Made by a program: the position numbers and the translations under genes. The notes under the pieces are model-generated. The model was not told where the DNA came from, searched no databases, and was given only the letters and a program-made list of their open reading frames with translations. From assembly GCF_019207025.1 (NCBI RefSeq), contig NZ_JAEEGC010000035.1, positions 16,772 to 80,771 of the forward strand: 64,000 nucleotides of DNA, given 5' to 3'. Shown piece by piece: positions 43,111 to 51,948 of the stretch (positions within the stretch are counted from its first letter, which is position 1; each line of letters opens with the position of its first letter). The DNA is from Clostridium thailandense (GTDB lineage Bacteria > Bacillota > Clostridia > Clostridiales > Clostridiaceae).

Positions 43111-44571
43111 ATGGAAATACAAGCTATGACAGCTTTTGAAATAAAAAAAGGTATAGAAGAAAGAAAATTTACTTCAGAAGAAATAGTAAAAAAGCTTTTC
43201 GAAAGAATAAAAGAAGTAGATCCAAAGGTAGAAGCATATATTACTCTTTGTGAAGAAGAAGCTATAAAATCTGCTAAAGCAGTAGATGAAAAAGTTAGAA
43301 AAGGAGAAAAGCTTGGAAGATTTGCAGGAGTACCTATTGCAATTAAAGATAACATATGTACAGATGGAATAAAAACTACTTGTGCATCAAAAATGCTGGA
43401 AGACTTTATTCCTCCATATGATGCTACTGTAATTGAAAAGTTAAAGACAGAAGATGCAGTTATTATAGGAAAAACTAATATGGATGAGTTTGCCATGGGA
43501 TCTTCTACAGAAAACTCAGCTTTTATGAAAACTAAAAATCCATGGGATTTAAAAAGAGTTCCTGGTGGATCTTCAGGTGGATCTGCTGCAGTAGTAGCAG
43601 CTGGAATTGCTCCAGTATCACTAGGTTCTGATACAGGTGGTTCAATTCGTCAACCAGCAGCATTTTGTGGAGTAGTTGGATTAAAGCCAACTTACGGATT
43701 AATATCCAGATTTGGACTTGTAGCTTTTGCATCATCTCTTGATCAAATAGGACCTTTCGGAAAAACAGTTGAAGATTGTGCAATGACACTAGAAGTTATA
43801 GCAGGTTATGATAAAATGGATAGCACTAGTTCAAGAGAAGAAGTTGAAACAGATTATTTAAATGCATTAGATGGAAGTGTTAAAGGATTAAAGGTAGGAG
43901 TACCTAAGGAGTTCTTTGGAAAAGGCTTAAATGGAGAAATAAAAGCTTCTCTGGAAAAGGTTATGGAAAAGCTTAAAGAAATGGGTGCAATCGTTGAAGA
44001 AACTACTATGCCTATAACAGAAGAGGGACTTTCTTCTTATTATATAATATCTTCAGCAGAAGCTAGCTCAAACTTAGACAGATATGATGGAATAAGATAT
44101 GGATACAGAGCAAAGGATTATGAATCTGTTGATGATTTAATGGCACAAACAAGAACGGAAGGTTTTGGAAAAGAAGTTAAGAGAAGAATTATGCTTGGAA
44201 CATATGCATTATCTTCTGGTTACTATGATGCTTATTATAATAGAGCTCAAAAGCTTAGAAAAGAAATAAGAAGACAGTTTAAAGAAACTCTTGAAAAATA
44301 TGATTTGATATTAAGTCCGACTTCACCTGTGCTTCCATTCTTAAGTGGAGAAAAGAGTGAAAATCCTATGGAAATGTATCTTGCAGATATATACACTGTA
44401 AATATCAATTTGGCTGGAGTTCCAGCGTTATCTCTTCCTTGTGGATTTAGCAAAGAAGGGCTTCCAATAGGAATTCAAATTATAGGACCTCATTTTGGAG
44501 AAAAGAAAATATTAAAAGCTGCTTATGCACTTGAAAAAGAACTAAAAGTAGAGACTTTAGCTATAAAGTAA
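43111..44571 (+). CDS. gatA: Asp/Glu-tRNA amidotransferase subunit A
   Basis: This 486-residue amidase-signature protein hydrolyses glutamine and passes ammonia to GatB. The Ser-cisSer-Lys triad is visible as Lys in AIKDNICTDG, and Ser residues in PGGSSGGSAA and GSDTGGSIRQPAAF. Length and ending (IGIQIIGPHFGEKKILKAAY) are typical. RBS CAGGAGGT is 9 bases before ATG. gatB starts 19 bp after its stop. Confidence 0.96.
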   Translation: MEIQAMTAFEIKKGIEERKFTSEEIVKKLFERIKEVDPKVEAYITLCEEEAIKSAKAVDEKVRKGEKLGRFAGVPIAIKDNICTDGIKTTCASKMLEDFIPPYDATVIEKLKTEDAVIIGKTNMDEFAMGSSTENSAFMKTKNPWDLKRVPGGSSGGSAAVVAAGIAPVSLGSDTGGSIRQPAAFCGVVGLKPTYGLISRFGLVAFASSLDQIGPFGKTVEDCAMTLEVIAGYDKMDSTSSREEVETDYLNALDGSVKGLKVGVPKEFFGKGLNGEIKASLEKVMEKLKEMGAIVEETTMPITEEGLSSYYIISSAEASSNLDRYDGIRYGYRAKDYESVDDLMAQTRTEGFGKEVKRRIMLGTYALSSGYYDAYYNRAQKLRKEIRRQFKETLEKYDLILSPTSPVLPFLSGEKSENPMEMYLADIYTVNINLAGVPALSLPCGFSKEGLPIGIQIIGPHFGEKKILKAAYALEKELKVETLAIK

Positions 44572-44590
44572 GCAGAAGGGAGTAAATATT

Positions 44591-46030
44591 ATGAGTTATG
44601 AAACAACAATTGGTTTGGAAATACACGCTGAGTTAAATACAAAGACAAAAATATTTTGCAACTGTTCTACTAAGTTTGGCTCTGAACCAAACAGTAATAC
44701 ATGTCCAGTATGTTTAGGATTACCAGGAACATTACCTGTTTTAAATGAAGAGGTAGTTAACTTAGCTATAAAGGCAGGTAAGGTTTTAAACTGTAAAATA
44801 AATAAATTAAATAAAATGGATAGAAAAAATTATTTTTATCCAGACCTTACAAAAGCTTACCAAATTTCTCAGTTCGATTTACCAATCTGCAGCGGAGGAT
44901 ATGTTGAGTTTGAGCTTGATGGAGTTAAAAAGAAAGTAAGATTAAATAGAATACACATAGAAGAAGATCCAGCAAAACTTGTTCATTTGGAAGATGAACC
45001 ATTCTCTTTAATAGATTATAACCGTGCAGGAGTACCACTAGCAGAAATAGTTACGGAGCCAGATATCCACTCACCAGCGGAAGCAGTAGCTTTTCTTAAG
45101 ACTTTAAAATCCTTACTAGAATATGCAGAAGTTTCAGACTGTAGAATGGATCAAGGATCTATGAGATGTGATGCTAACATTTCTATGAAACCAGTAGGAC
45201 AGGAAGCATTAAATACTAAAGTAGAAATTAAGAATATAAACTCCTTTAAAGAAGTTCAAAAAGCATTAGAGAAGGAACAGAAAAGACAACAAGAGCTTTA
45301 TAATTTTGGAGAAGGGGATAAAATAAAGCAGGAGACTAGAAGATGGGATAGTGGAAAGGGAAGAACTATTCCTATGAGATCTAAGGAAGATGCTGATGAT
45401 TACAGATACTTCCCAGATCCAGATTTGGTTCCTATAGTTTTAGAAGATAGTCAAATAGATAGAATAGAAGATACTATTCCAGAATTACCACCGGAGAAGA
45501 AAAAGAGATTTGCAGAACAGTTTAAGCTTACAGAAAAAGAAGTGGATATTTTGGTTTCAGATAAAGCTTTAAGTCATTTTTATGAAGATGTTGTAAATTT
45601 AGGAGGAGATCCTAAATTTACTGCAAACTGGATTTTAGGAGATGTGCTTAGAGTATTAAAGGAAAAAGAAATAGAAGCTAGTGATATGACATTAAAACCG
45701 GAAATGCTTTGCAAGCTTATAAAGCTCATAGGAGAAGGAAAAATAAGTACAACAGCAGGAAAAGAAGTATTTATTGAAATGTTTGAAAGTGGAAAAGATC
45801 CAGAAGAAGTAGTAAAGGAAAAAGGACTTGCGCAAATAAGTTCATCTGATGTATTAGAAAAAATAGTAGGTGAAGTCTTAGCTGCAAATCCTAAATCTAT
45901 AGAAGACTATAAAAATGGAAAACTTCAGGCTGCTGGATTCTTAATGGGGCAGGTAATGAAGGCTAGTAAAGGTCAGGCAAACCCAGCAGTAGCTAAGGAA
46001 CTTATAGCAGCAAAATTAAAAGAGTTCTAA
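44591..46030 (+). CDS. gatB: Asp/Glu-tRNA amidotransferase subunit B
   Basis: This 479-residue GatB phosphorylates the Asp or Glu on the mischarged tRNA and amidates it. The catalytic cradle begins YETTIGLEIHAELNTKTKIF, and the zinc site CNCSTKF plus CPVCLGLPG is intact. LNRIHIEEDPAKL and the C-terminal YqeY-like tRNA-binding domain (about 330-479) are present. It is the last gene of the T-box operon. A large palindromic repeat 29 bp past the stop ends in TTTTAT and could terminate the transcript. Confidence 0.96.
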   Translation: MSYETTIGLEIHAELNTKTKIFCNCSTKFGSEPNSNTCPVCLGLPGTLPVLNEEVVNLAIKAGKVLNCKINKLNKMDRKNYFYPDLTKAYQISQFDLPICSGGYVEFELDGVKKKVRLNRIHIEEDPAKLVHLEDEPFSLIDYNRAGVPLAEIVTEPDIHSPAEAVAFLKTLKSLLEYAEVSDCRMDQGSMRCDANISMKPVGQEALNTKVEIKNINSFKEVQKALEKEQKRQQELYNFGEGDKIKQETRRWDSGKGRTIPMRSKEDADDYRYFPDPDLVPIVLEDSQIDRIEDTIPELPPEKKKRFAEQFKLTEKEVDILVSDKALSHFYEDVVNLGGDPKFTANWILGDVLRVLKEKEIEASDMTLKPEMLCKLIKLIGEGKISTTAGKEVFIEMFESGKDPEEVVKEKGLAQISSSDVLEKIVGEVLAANPKSIEDYKNGKLQAAGFLMGQVMKASKGQANPAVAKELIAAKLKEF

Positions 46031-46059
46031 TATATATAATAAATTAAAATTTATAATAA

Positions 46060-46231
46060 GAGGCTGTTATACCATATAGATAACCACACCAGGAAGTAGA
46101 CTTATACGCAGAAATGTGTTTCCAAAGCTGTAAGCACATATAAAAACTTTTTATAGTGCAGAAGCTTGGAAACACATTCCGAAGTGTAAGTCTACTTTCG
46201 GCTGTAGATATCTATAAGTGTGACAGGCCTC
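46060..46231. repeat. Largest GAGGCTGTT palindrome (172 bp)
   Basis: The ends GAGGCTGTTATACCATATAG and CTATAAGTGTGACAGGCCTC, the inner stem AAGTAGACTTA/TAAGTCTACTT, and the inner arms GTGTTTCCAAAGCT/AGCTTGGAAACAC make a long nested hairpin. It is followed by TTTTAT between convergent gatB and the membrane ferredoxin gene. Confidence 0.8.
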
Positions 46232-46255
46232 TTTTATGTTTTCTAATCTTATTAA

Positions 46256-47476
46256 CTATAATTTAGCTTGACTTAATGCATCTTGAACTGCTTCAATAAT
46301 TCCTCTACTACTAAAGGTAGCTCCTGATACTGTGTCTACTGAAGTGGATTGAGCTGAAATTATTTCATCTGGTATTATATTTTCAACTCGTTGGTAAAAT
46401 CTTGGTGTATCTTCATTTGATACTGTTTCAATGCCAGTAATTTTGCCATTTTTAATTGTAACTGCAATTTTAGTTGTACCACCTCTAAAACCGGTACCTG
46501 TTCCTGTGTAAGTTCCATCCTTATAATTATGTGAAGTAGCTGAGGTATTATTTGTAGTATTAGTATTTGAATTTTCGCTTGATACAGTACTGCTTACAGC
46601 TATATTAGTAGATGAGGCTAAACCACTTTTTAGCAATACTGTTCCTGCCAAGTTGTTAGCAGCATAAATTCCTGTAAATGCAGCTATTGCAACTGAACTT
46701 GCTAGTGATGGATTAATATTTTCACCAAGTACATTTGCTTGGGTATTTTTTCTAGGGCATGTTTCAACACACTTCATACAATTGATACAATCTCCACCAC
46801 ATACACTGTTAACCTTATAAAGTGGCAATCCCATTGAACAGTTGTTTGTACATAATTTACATTTACCGCATTTGTCATTAGGCTTTTTAATTTTAAATAT
46901 GCTTATTTTTGAAAATAACGTAAATACAGCACCTAAGGGACACAAATATCTACAGAAAAATCTTTCAACAAAGAAAGCTCCTATTGATATTAAAACTAAA
47001 AGTATGAGCCCAATAGTATAGTTTGATATTACTTGAGATAAGTCAGTTATCTGTGCAAAAGCATCCCAAGGACTGGCACTTTGAAAAATTTGGTTTCCCA
47101 TTGTCCAGGCAAGGACTACAATTAGTAATAGAATTATATATTTTACATATTTAAGTACAGCATCTATTTCTTTATTTACTTTAAAATTAATTTTAAAAAC
47201 ATTTTTAGAAACTAAGTGGAGTAAATCATTAAATGCTCCAAAAGCGCAAATCCAGCCGCAGAAAAATCTACCAAATACAATAGTTATAAGAATAACTGTT
47301 GTGAACTCAACTAAAGTAGGAAAGGCTTGAATAAAGTGAAAGTTACCTTTAATAATCATTTCATATATCTTTTTTAATTCATCTAAGGCTAATATAAATA
47401 GTCCTGGTGATATAAATAATGAAATTATTTGTATAATGTGTCTAAATATTTGTATTTTCTTTATCTTCTTTTCCAT
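46256..47476 (-). CDS. Membrane 4Fe-4S protein with C-terminal FMN-binding domain (NosR/RnfG-like)
   Basis: This 406-residue protein has about five membrane helices (residues 10-185) with NosR-like CGWICAFGAF and CRYLCPLGAVF. Two ferredoxin motifs (CGKCKLCTNNC and CINCMKCVETCP) follow, then another hydrophobic segment (about 243-265), a Ser/Thr/Asn-rich linker and an FMN_bind domain (about 315-400). The site DTVSGAT, with Thr387, fits the ApbE flavinylation motif DxxSGAT. It probably carries electrons from cytoplasmic ferredoxins through the membrane to a covalent FMN outside, possibly for extracellular electron transfer. It is second in an operon with apbE, 26 bp behind it. Confidence 0.87.
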   Translation of the reverse strand: MEKKIKKIQIFRHIIQIISLFISPGLFILALDELKKIYEMIIKGNFHFIQAFPTLVEFTTVILITIVFGRFFCGWICAFGAFNDLLHLVSKNVFKINFKVNKEIDAVLKYVKYIILLLIVVLAWTMGNQIFQSASPWDAFAQITDLSQVISNYTIGLILLVLISIGAFFVERFFCRYLCPLGAVFTLFSKISIFKIKKPNDKCGKCKLCTNNCSMGLPLYKVNSVCGGDCINCMKCVETCPRKNTQANVLGENINPSLASSVAIAAFTGIYAANNLAGTVLLKSGLASSTNIAVSSTVSSENSNTNTTNNTSATSHNYKDGTYTGTGTGFRGGTTKIAVTIKNGKITGIETVSNEDTPRFYQRVENIIPDEIISAQSTSVDTVSGATFSSRGIIEAVQDALSQAKL

Positions 47477-47502
47477 TTTTATAGCTCCTTTTATGCAAAA
47501 TA

Positions 47503-48543
47503 TTAGTTATAAACATACTCGTTATTAGTAAGTATAAAATTATTTCTCATACCTGATGTAACATGAATTTCTTTATTATTGTTTATAAATATTGCATCTA
47601 CTCCTTTTATTGATTCTATTAAATCAATGGCTTTAGGAAGTCCCATAATGTAGATGCCGGTAGATAGCCCATCTCCATCAATAGAGTAATCAGATATTAT
47701 TGTGGCACTTAAGATGTCACTCTCAGAAGGATAGCCAGTACTTGGATTTATTATATGATGAAATATTTTATCATCCTGGATAAAATATCTCTCATAACCT
47801 CCAGAAGTAACAACAGACTTATTAATAATATTTATAATTCCAACAAATTGTCCACGAGATTTTAAAGGATCTTGAATTCCAATACGCCAAGGTAATCCAT
47901 TTACATTCTTACCAAGAGCAAAGATATTTCCACCAAGATCAATGATGGCATTTTTAATGTTATGCTTTACTAAAATATTCTTAGCTTCATCAGCGGCAAA
48001 TCCTTTAGCAATACCTCCAAGATCAATTTGCTGTTCTTTATTCCTTAAAAATACAGACTTGGTATCTTCGTGTAAAACTATATCTTTATAATTTACGAGT
48101 TTAATCTTTTTGGTAAGTTCATTGCTTTCAGGGATTTGTGAATTGTCTTTACCAATACCCCATAATTCAACTAGAGGCCTTATCGTTATGTCAAAGGCTC
48201 CTCCAGAAATGGAGCAATATTCCACTGCTTTTTTGATTAAAAAATAAGTATCCTTGCTAACTACTTGAGATTCTTCTCCAGCTGATGTATTTATCTTTGA
48301 GACTTCACTATAACCTTTAAACACCGACATTTTATTATCTATTTCATTAAGTTTATCAATTACTTCTTCAATAGCTTTTTCAGCTTTTGAACCATATGCC
48401 TTTAATTGAACTATAGTACCAAGAGAATAAGAGTCTCTAACAATAGAATAGTTCTTATTATCGCTAGTAATAAATATTGAGATTAAAATAATAGACAGTA
48501 GTGCTATCATTGCAAATAATACAGCTTTAATTGTAAATAACAT
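47503..48543 (-). CDS. apbE: FAD:protein FMN transferase
   Basis: This 346-residue ApbE attaches FMN to Thr of target flavoproteins by a phosphodiester bond. An N-terminal hydrophobic segment (about 4-24) with no Cys lipobox suggests a membrane-anchored extracellular enzyme. Motifs include LGTIVQLKAYG, SGGAFDITIRPLVELWG, the DLGGIAKGFAAD metal/FAD segment, DLGGNIFALG and HHIINPSTGYP. It lies directly upstream of the FMN-binding ferredoxin protein, which is its likely substrate. GGAGGTG is about 10 bases before ATG. Confidence 0.94.
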   Translation of the reverse strand: MLFTIKAVLFAMIALLSIILISIFITSDNKNYSIVRDSYSLGTIVQLKAYGSKAEKAIEEVIDKLNEIDNKMSVFKGYSEVSKINTSAGEESQVVSKDTYFLIKKAVEYCSISGGAFDITIRPLVELWGIGKDNSQIPESNELTKKIKLVNYKDIVLHEDTKSVFLRNKEQQIDLGGIAKGFAADEAKNILVKHNIKNAIIDLGGNIFALGKNVNGLPWRIGIQDPLKSRGQFVGIINIINKSVVTSGGYERYFIQDDKIFHHIINPSTGYPSESDILSATIISDYSIDGDGLSTGIYIMGLPKAIDLIESIKGVDAIFINNNKEIHVTSGMRNNFILTNNEYVYN

Positions 48544-48837
48544 AATGAATGCTCACCTCCACAGAAAATATGATTTAACAATTAGTTACTGTAACAATTT
48601 ATATTTTATATGACTAACCTTAATATTACTTTAGAATTAGCTGAGAGTTTACTGAGAAAAATGTAAATAAATTATAACCATACTCTATTTTAATTTATAA
48701 AATGTGTGATAATATGAGTATATATAAATGGCGAGGAAAACCAAGGAATAGGAATATAGATGTGTATTGATAGGACATAATAATCATATCAAAGGTTAAA
48801 GCTGACGTTTGTTAAGGAAGGGAGTCTTTAATTAAAA

Positions 48838-50289
48838 ATGTTAACAAATAATATAAATGAAAATAGTCAAGAGGAAATTATATATAATAGAAGATGGATA
48901 ATTTTGGTTGTAGTCTTACTTGGAACTCTGATGGCAACATTGGATAGCAGTATAGTAAATGTAGCACTCCCTTATATGGCATCGGAACTCTCTGTTGGAC
49001 TAGATACTATACAGTGGGTCGTAACTAGCTACTTAATCGTTATATCTGCTTTTGTACTGATTTTTGGAAGAATTGCAGATATTATAGGAAAAAGTTTAGT
49101 ATATCAATACGGGTTTTTATTATTTACCTTTGGATCATTATTATGTGGAATATCAAAGACTGTAGGATTTTTAGTTATTTCTAGAATTATTCAAGCTGTT
49201 GGTGCAGCTATGACTATGTCATCAAATCAAGGAATAATTGCAGCTACATTTCCTCAAAATGAAAGAGGAAGAGCCTTAGGACTTTCGGCTACTACAGTTG
49301 CTGTAGGTACAATGCTTGGGCCTCCTATAGGTGGAATTATGGTAGAACTGTTTAGTTGGCAATCTATATTTCTAATTAATATTCCAATTGGTATATTAGG
49401 GTATTTAGCAGGGAGAAAAGTATTACCAAGAGAAGAAAAAAGGTTGGGAGATACTAGTTTCGATATGAAAGGAGCAGTAGTATTTATAATTTTTATAGTG
49501 TCTCTGTTCTGGGCAATGTTAAGTGGTGAAAAATTAGGCTGGAGCAATCATTTAATTTTCTCTAGTGCAGCAATAAGTTTAATTTCTATGGTTTTGTTCT
49601 ATTTTATAGAAAAGAATACAACTCGACCTATGTTAGAATTTAGTATGTTTGAGAATAAACTCTTTGACTTAAGCATATTTTGCGCATTTGTTTCTTTCGT
49701 AGCAATATTTTGTAATAATATAATCCAACCTTTTTATCTTGAGTATATTATGAACATCAACCCAGCAAAAGCGGGAATGCTTATGATGATTTTTCCAATA
49801 AGTGCAGGTTCTATAGCTCCTGTGAGTGGATATCTTTCAGATAAAATAGGAAGTGAAATTCTTACTATTTTGGGTCTGTTTTTTACAACTACAGGTCTTA
49901 TATTAGTAGGATTTTTAAATACAAACTCCACATATTTTGATATAGTAATTAGAGTTGCGATATTAGGCTTAGGTAATGGATTATTTCAGTCACCTAACAA
50001 TGCAATTGTAATGTCGCTTGTACCACGTGATAAACTAGGAATAGCAGGTAGCATTAATGCGTTAGTAAGAAATATGGGAATGGTCTTTGGAATAGCTTTT
50101 TCCGTAGCTTTGCTTTACAACAGAATGAGTGCTAAGATAGGATATAGAGTGACCAGCTTCGTAACTGGAAGACATGATGTATTCATATATGCTATGCGTG
50201 TAGTGTATATGGCTGCAGCCTCAATTTGTGCTGTCGGCATGATTCTAACTGTTGTTAGAATGATTAAGAGATCTAGAGTTAATGACTAA
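48838..50289 (+). CDS. DHA2-family MFS drug exporter (EmrB/QacA type)
   Basis: This 483-residue, 14-helix exporter has the DHA2 signature LMATLDSSIVNVALPYMAS in helix 1, motif A GRIADIIGKSLVYQYG, and motif C with Gly/Pro in GTMLGPPIGGIMVE. The family extrudes hydrophobic drugs or bile-acid-like compounds using the proton gradient. No dedicated regulator is adjacent. RBS AAGGAAGGGAG lies 13 bases before ATG 48838, a little long. The stop overlaps the start of the large palindromic element downstream. Confidence 0.88.
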   Translation: MLTNNINENSQEEIIYNRRWIILVVVLLGTLMATLDSSIVNVALPYMASELSVGLDTIQWVVTSYLIVISAFVLIFGRIADIIGKSLVYQYGFLLFTFGSLLCGISKTVGFLVISRIIQAVGAAMTMSSNQGIIAATFPQNERGRALGLSATTVAVGTMLGPPIGGIMVELFSWQSIFLINIPIGILGYLAGRKVLPREEKRLGDTSFDMKGAVVFIIFIVSLFWAMLSGEKLGWSNHLIFSSAAISLISMVLFYFIEKNTTRPMLEFSMFENKLFDLSIFCAFVSFVAIFCNNIIQPFYLEYIMNINPAKAGMLMMIFPISAGSIAPVSGYLSDKIGSEILTILGLFFTTTGLILVGFLNTNSTYFDIVIRVAILGLGNGLFQSPNNAIVMSLVPRDKLGIAGSINALVRNMGMVFGIAFSVALLYNRMSAKIGYRVTSFVTGRHDVFIYAMRVVYMAAASICAVGMILTVVRMIKRSRVND

Positions 50290-50620
50290 CCATGGACAAC
50301 ACTTAATTTATACTATGAGAATTGTCGGTAATAATCGGAAGATGAAAACATATTTCTAGAGGACAAAGGACAGTGAAGGTAAGTTTTCTTCCTTACGTCA
50401 GAAATCTAATTTATTTTTTTAGGCTTGTTTTGTGAGTGTAAAACATCGCTTATTCAAATATTCAGAAAGTAGAAGTTTCTTTTAAATTAAAGATTTTTCG
50501 TAGTGCAGCGGAGAAAAATCCTCCTTCACTGTCCTATGTCCTCTAAAAAATATTTAATTTGTGTTAACTGTTACCAATAAATATTTTTTATAAGTTAAAT
50601 ATCTGGTTTGGGTATTTATA
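50283..50620. repeat. Nested palindromic element (about 340 bp)
   Basis: It fills the 403-bp gap between the MFS gene and ybaK. A nearly perfect 22-bp inverted repeat, AGAGGACAAAGGACAGTGAA at the left (50358-50379) and its complement at 50523-50544 with one mismatch, encloses about 143 bp. Inside are smaller hairpins such as GATTTTTC...GAGAAAAATC. Outside, AT-rich arms (GGACAACACTTAATTTATAC and TATAAGTTAAATATCTGG) resemble the halves of the short palindrome at 34969. No coding frame is evident. Confidence 0.6.
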
Positions 50621-50693
50621 ACAACTAACTTCAGAAACAAATTTATACAATTTACATATAAACAGCAGACATGAAAATAGCGAATTTATATAC

Positions 50694-51173
50694 TTATTTA
50701 ATAGAAATAACTTCTCCATTTGTTATTTCCACCAAGACCTTTGGTGTAAGTTTGAAAACAGCATTTGGGGTTCCAGCAGCTGCCCAGATTTCTTCATATT
50801 GCATTAAGTCATTATCAATTAATGTAGCAATAGGATTTTTATGTCCAATTGGTGGAATACCGCCTATTGCGAATCCTGTATGTTCCAATACAAAGTCTGC
50901 ATTTGCTTTTTCTAATTTTTCACCTATATGTTCCTTAATCGATTTTTCATTAACTCTGTTGGTGCCACTTGCTATAATCAATATGGGCCTTTTAGAAGTT
51001 TTGCCTTTAAAAATTAATGACTTAGCTATTTGGCTAACTGTACAGCCTATAGTATTAGCTGCTTCTTGTGCAGTACGAGTAGAATCAGATAACTCCATTA
51101 CGTCAAGCTCAAGTCCAAACTTATTGAGTGCAATTTGAACCTTTTCTGCGCTCTTTTTTAAATTAGATGACAT
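50694..51173 (-). CDS. ybaK: YbaK/EbsC-family aminoacyl-tRNA deacylase
   Basis: This 159-residue protein of the YbaK/ProX editing family hydrolyses mischarged Cys- or Ala-tRNA-Pro or a related aminoacyl-tRNA. It has the conserved core CTVSQIAKSLIFKG (catalytic Lys), the GTNRVNEKS helix and GIPPIGHK. Specificity within the family cannot be read by eye. ATG is preceded by AGGAGG on the minus strand. It is divergent from the XRE-cupin regulator 123 bp away, which may control it. Confidence 0.87.
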   Translation of the reverse strand: MSSNLKKSAEKVQIALNKFGLELDVMELSDSTRTAQEAANTIGCTVSQIAKSLIFKGKTSKRPILIIASGTNRVNEKSIKEHIGEKLEKANADFVLEHTGFAIGGIPPIGHKNPIATLIDNDLMQYEEIWAAAGTPNAVFKLTPKVLVEITNGEVISIK

Positions 51174-51296
51174 AAAAATACCTCCTTAGCTTTAGCTACT
51201 ATTTTTTATTAGAATATTGTAGTAAATATATAAATATTGCTGTATAATATATTATACACTTAGTCATTATAACATACAATAGGTGGAGGAAATTAT

Positions 51297-51851
51297 ATGA
51301 AAGATTTTAGTTTAATAATAGGAAAAAATTTGAATAATATAAGAAAACAAAAGAATTTAAGTCTGGATAAGGTTAGTGAACTTACTGGAGTGAGCAAAGG
51401 TATGTTAGCGCAAATAGAAAAAGGGGTTTCAAATCCAACTGTAACTACCTTATGGAAAATTGCTACAGGTTTAAATGTTTCCTTTTCTTATTTTATGGAA
51501 GAAGAGGATAAAGAAATTATGTACATTTGTCATGAGGATGTTAAACCAATAATAGAGAATGATAAAAAAATGAAAGTATATCCACTTTTCTCTTATGACA
51601 GTACAAGAAGGTTTGAAGTGTTCTCTATTGAACTAGAGCCGGGGTGTAACCATCAATCATCCCCACATAATGAAGGTACTGAAGAGTACATCATTGTTAC
51701 AAAGGGGCAAATGGATGTAGCGATAGGAGAAACAACATACAACTTATCTTGTGGAGATGCAATAAGATATTTTGCAAATAAATCTCATTGTTATAGAAAT
51801 GTGACAGATGATATAGTGAATTTTCAACATATAATTTATTATTTTAAATAG
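51297..51851 (+). CDS. XRE-family regulator with cupin domain
   Basis: The 184-residue protein joins an XRE helix-turn-helix (about 6-62; LDKVSELTGVSKGMLAQIEK, then GVSNPTVTTLWKIA) to a cupin sensor domain (about 100-180) with the ligand region PHNEGTEEYIIVTKGQ and a metal His (HCYRN). This class (PuuR/SutR-like) represses or activates genes for amino-acid, polyamine or metabolite use and often regulates a divergent neighbour, here ybaK. ATG follows GGTGGAGG. A bidirectional terminator separates it from modA. Confidence 0.9.
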   Translation: MKDFSLIIGKNLNNIRKQKNLSLDKVSELTGVSKGMLAQIEKGVSNPTVTTLWKIATGLNVSFSYFMEEEDKEIMYICHEDVKPIIENDKKMKVYPLFSYDSTRRFEVFSIELEPGCNHQSSPHNEGTEEYIIVTKGQMDVAIGETTYNLSCGDAIRYFANKSHCYRNVTDDIVNFQHIIYYFK

Positions 51852-51897
51852 ATTACTTTAATTCAGAATTGATTAAGACAGATGAGGGAATAAAATA

Positions 51898-51935
51898 AAA
51901 GTAGACTTATCCTTTGGATGAGTCTACTTTATTAC
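51898..51935. terminator. Bidirectional terminator between the XRE-cupin gene and modA
   Basis: AAAGTAGACTTATCC and GGATGAGTCTACTTT form a 15-base stem with a 3-base loop and A/T flanks. The core AAGTNNACTTA recurs in other palindromes of this window. Confidence 0.8.
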
Positions 51936-51948
51936 TTATAAGCAAATA

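Noticed and set aside
12805..46231. Possible CRISPR-like or tandem repeats among the palindromes
   Set aside because: The copies are single, dispersed and palindromic, without regular spacers.
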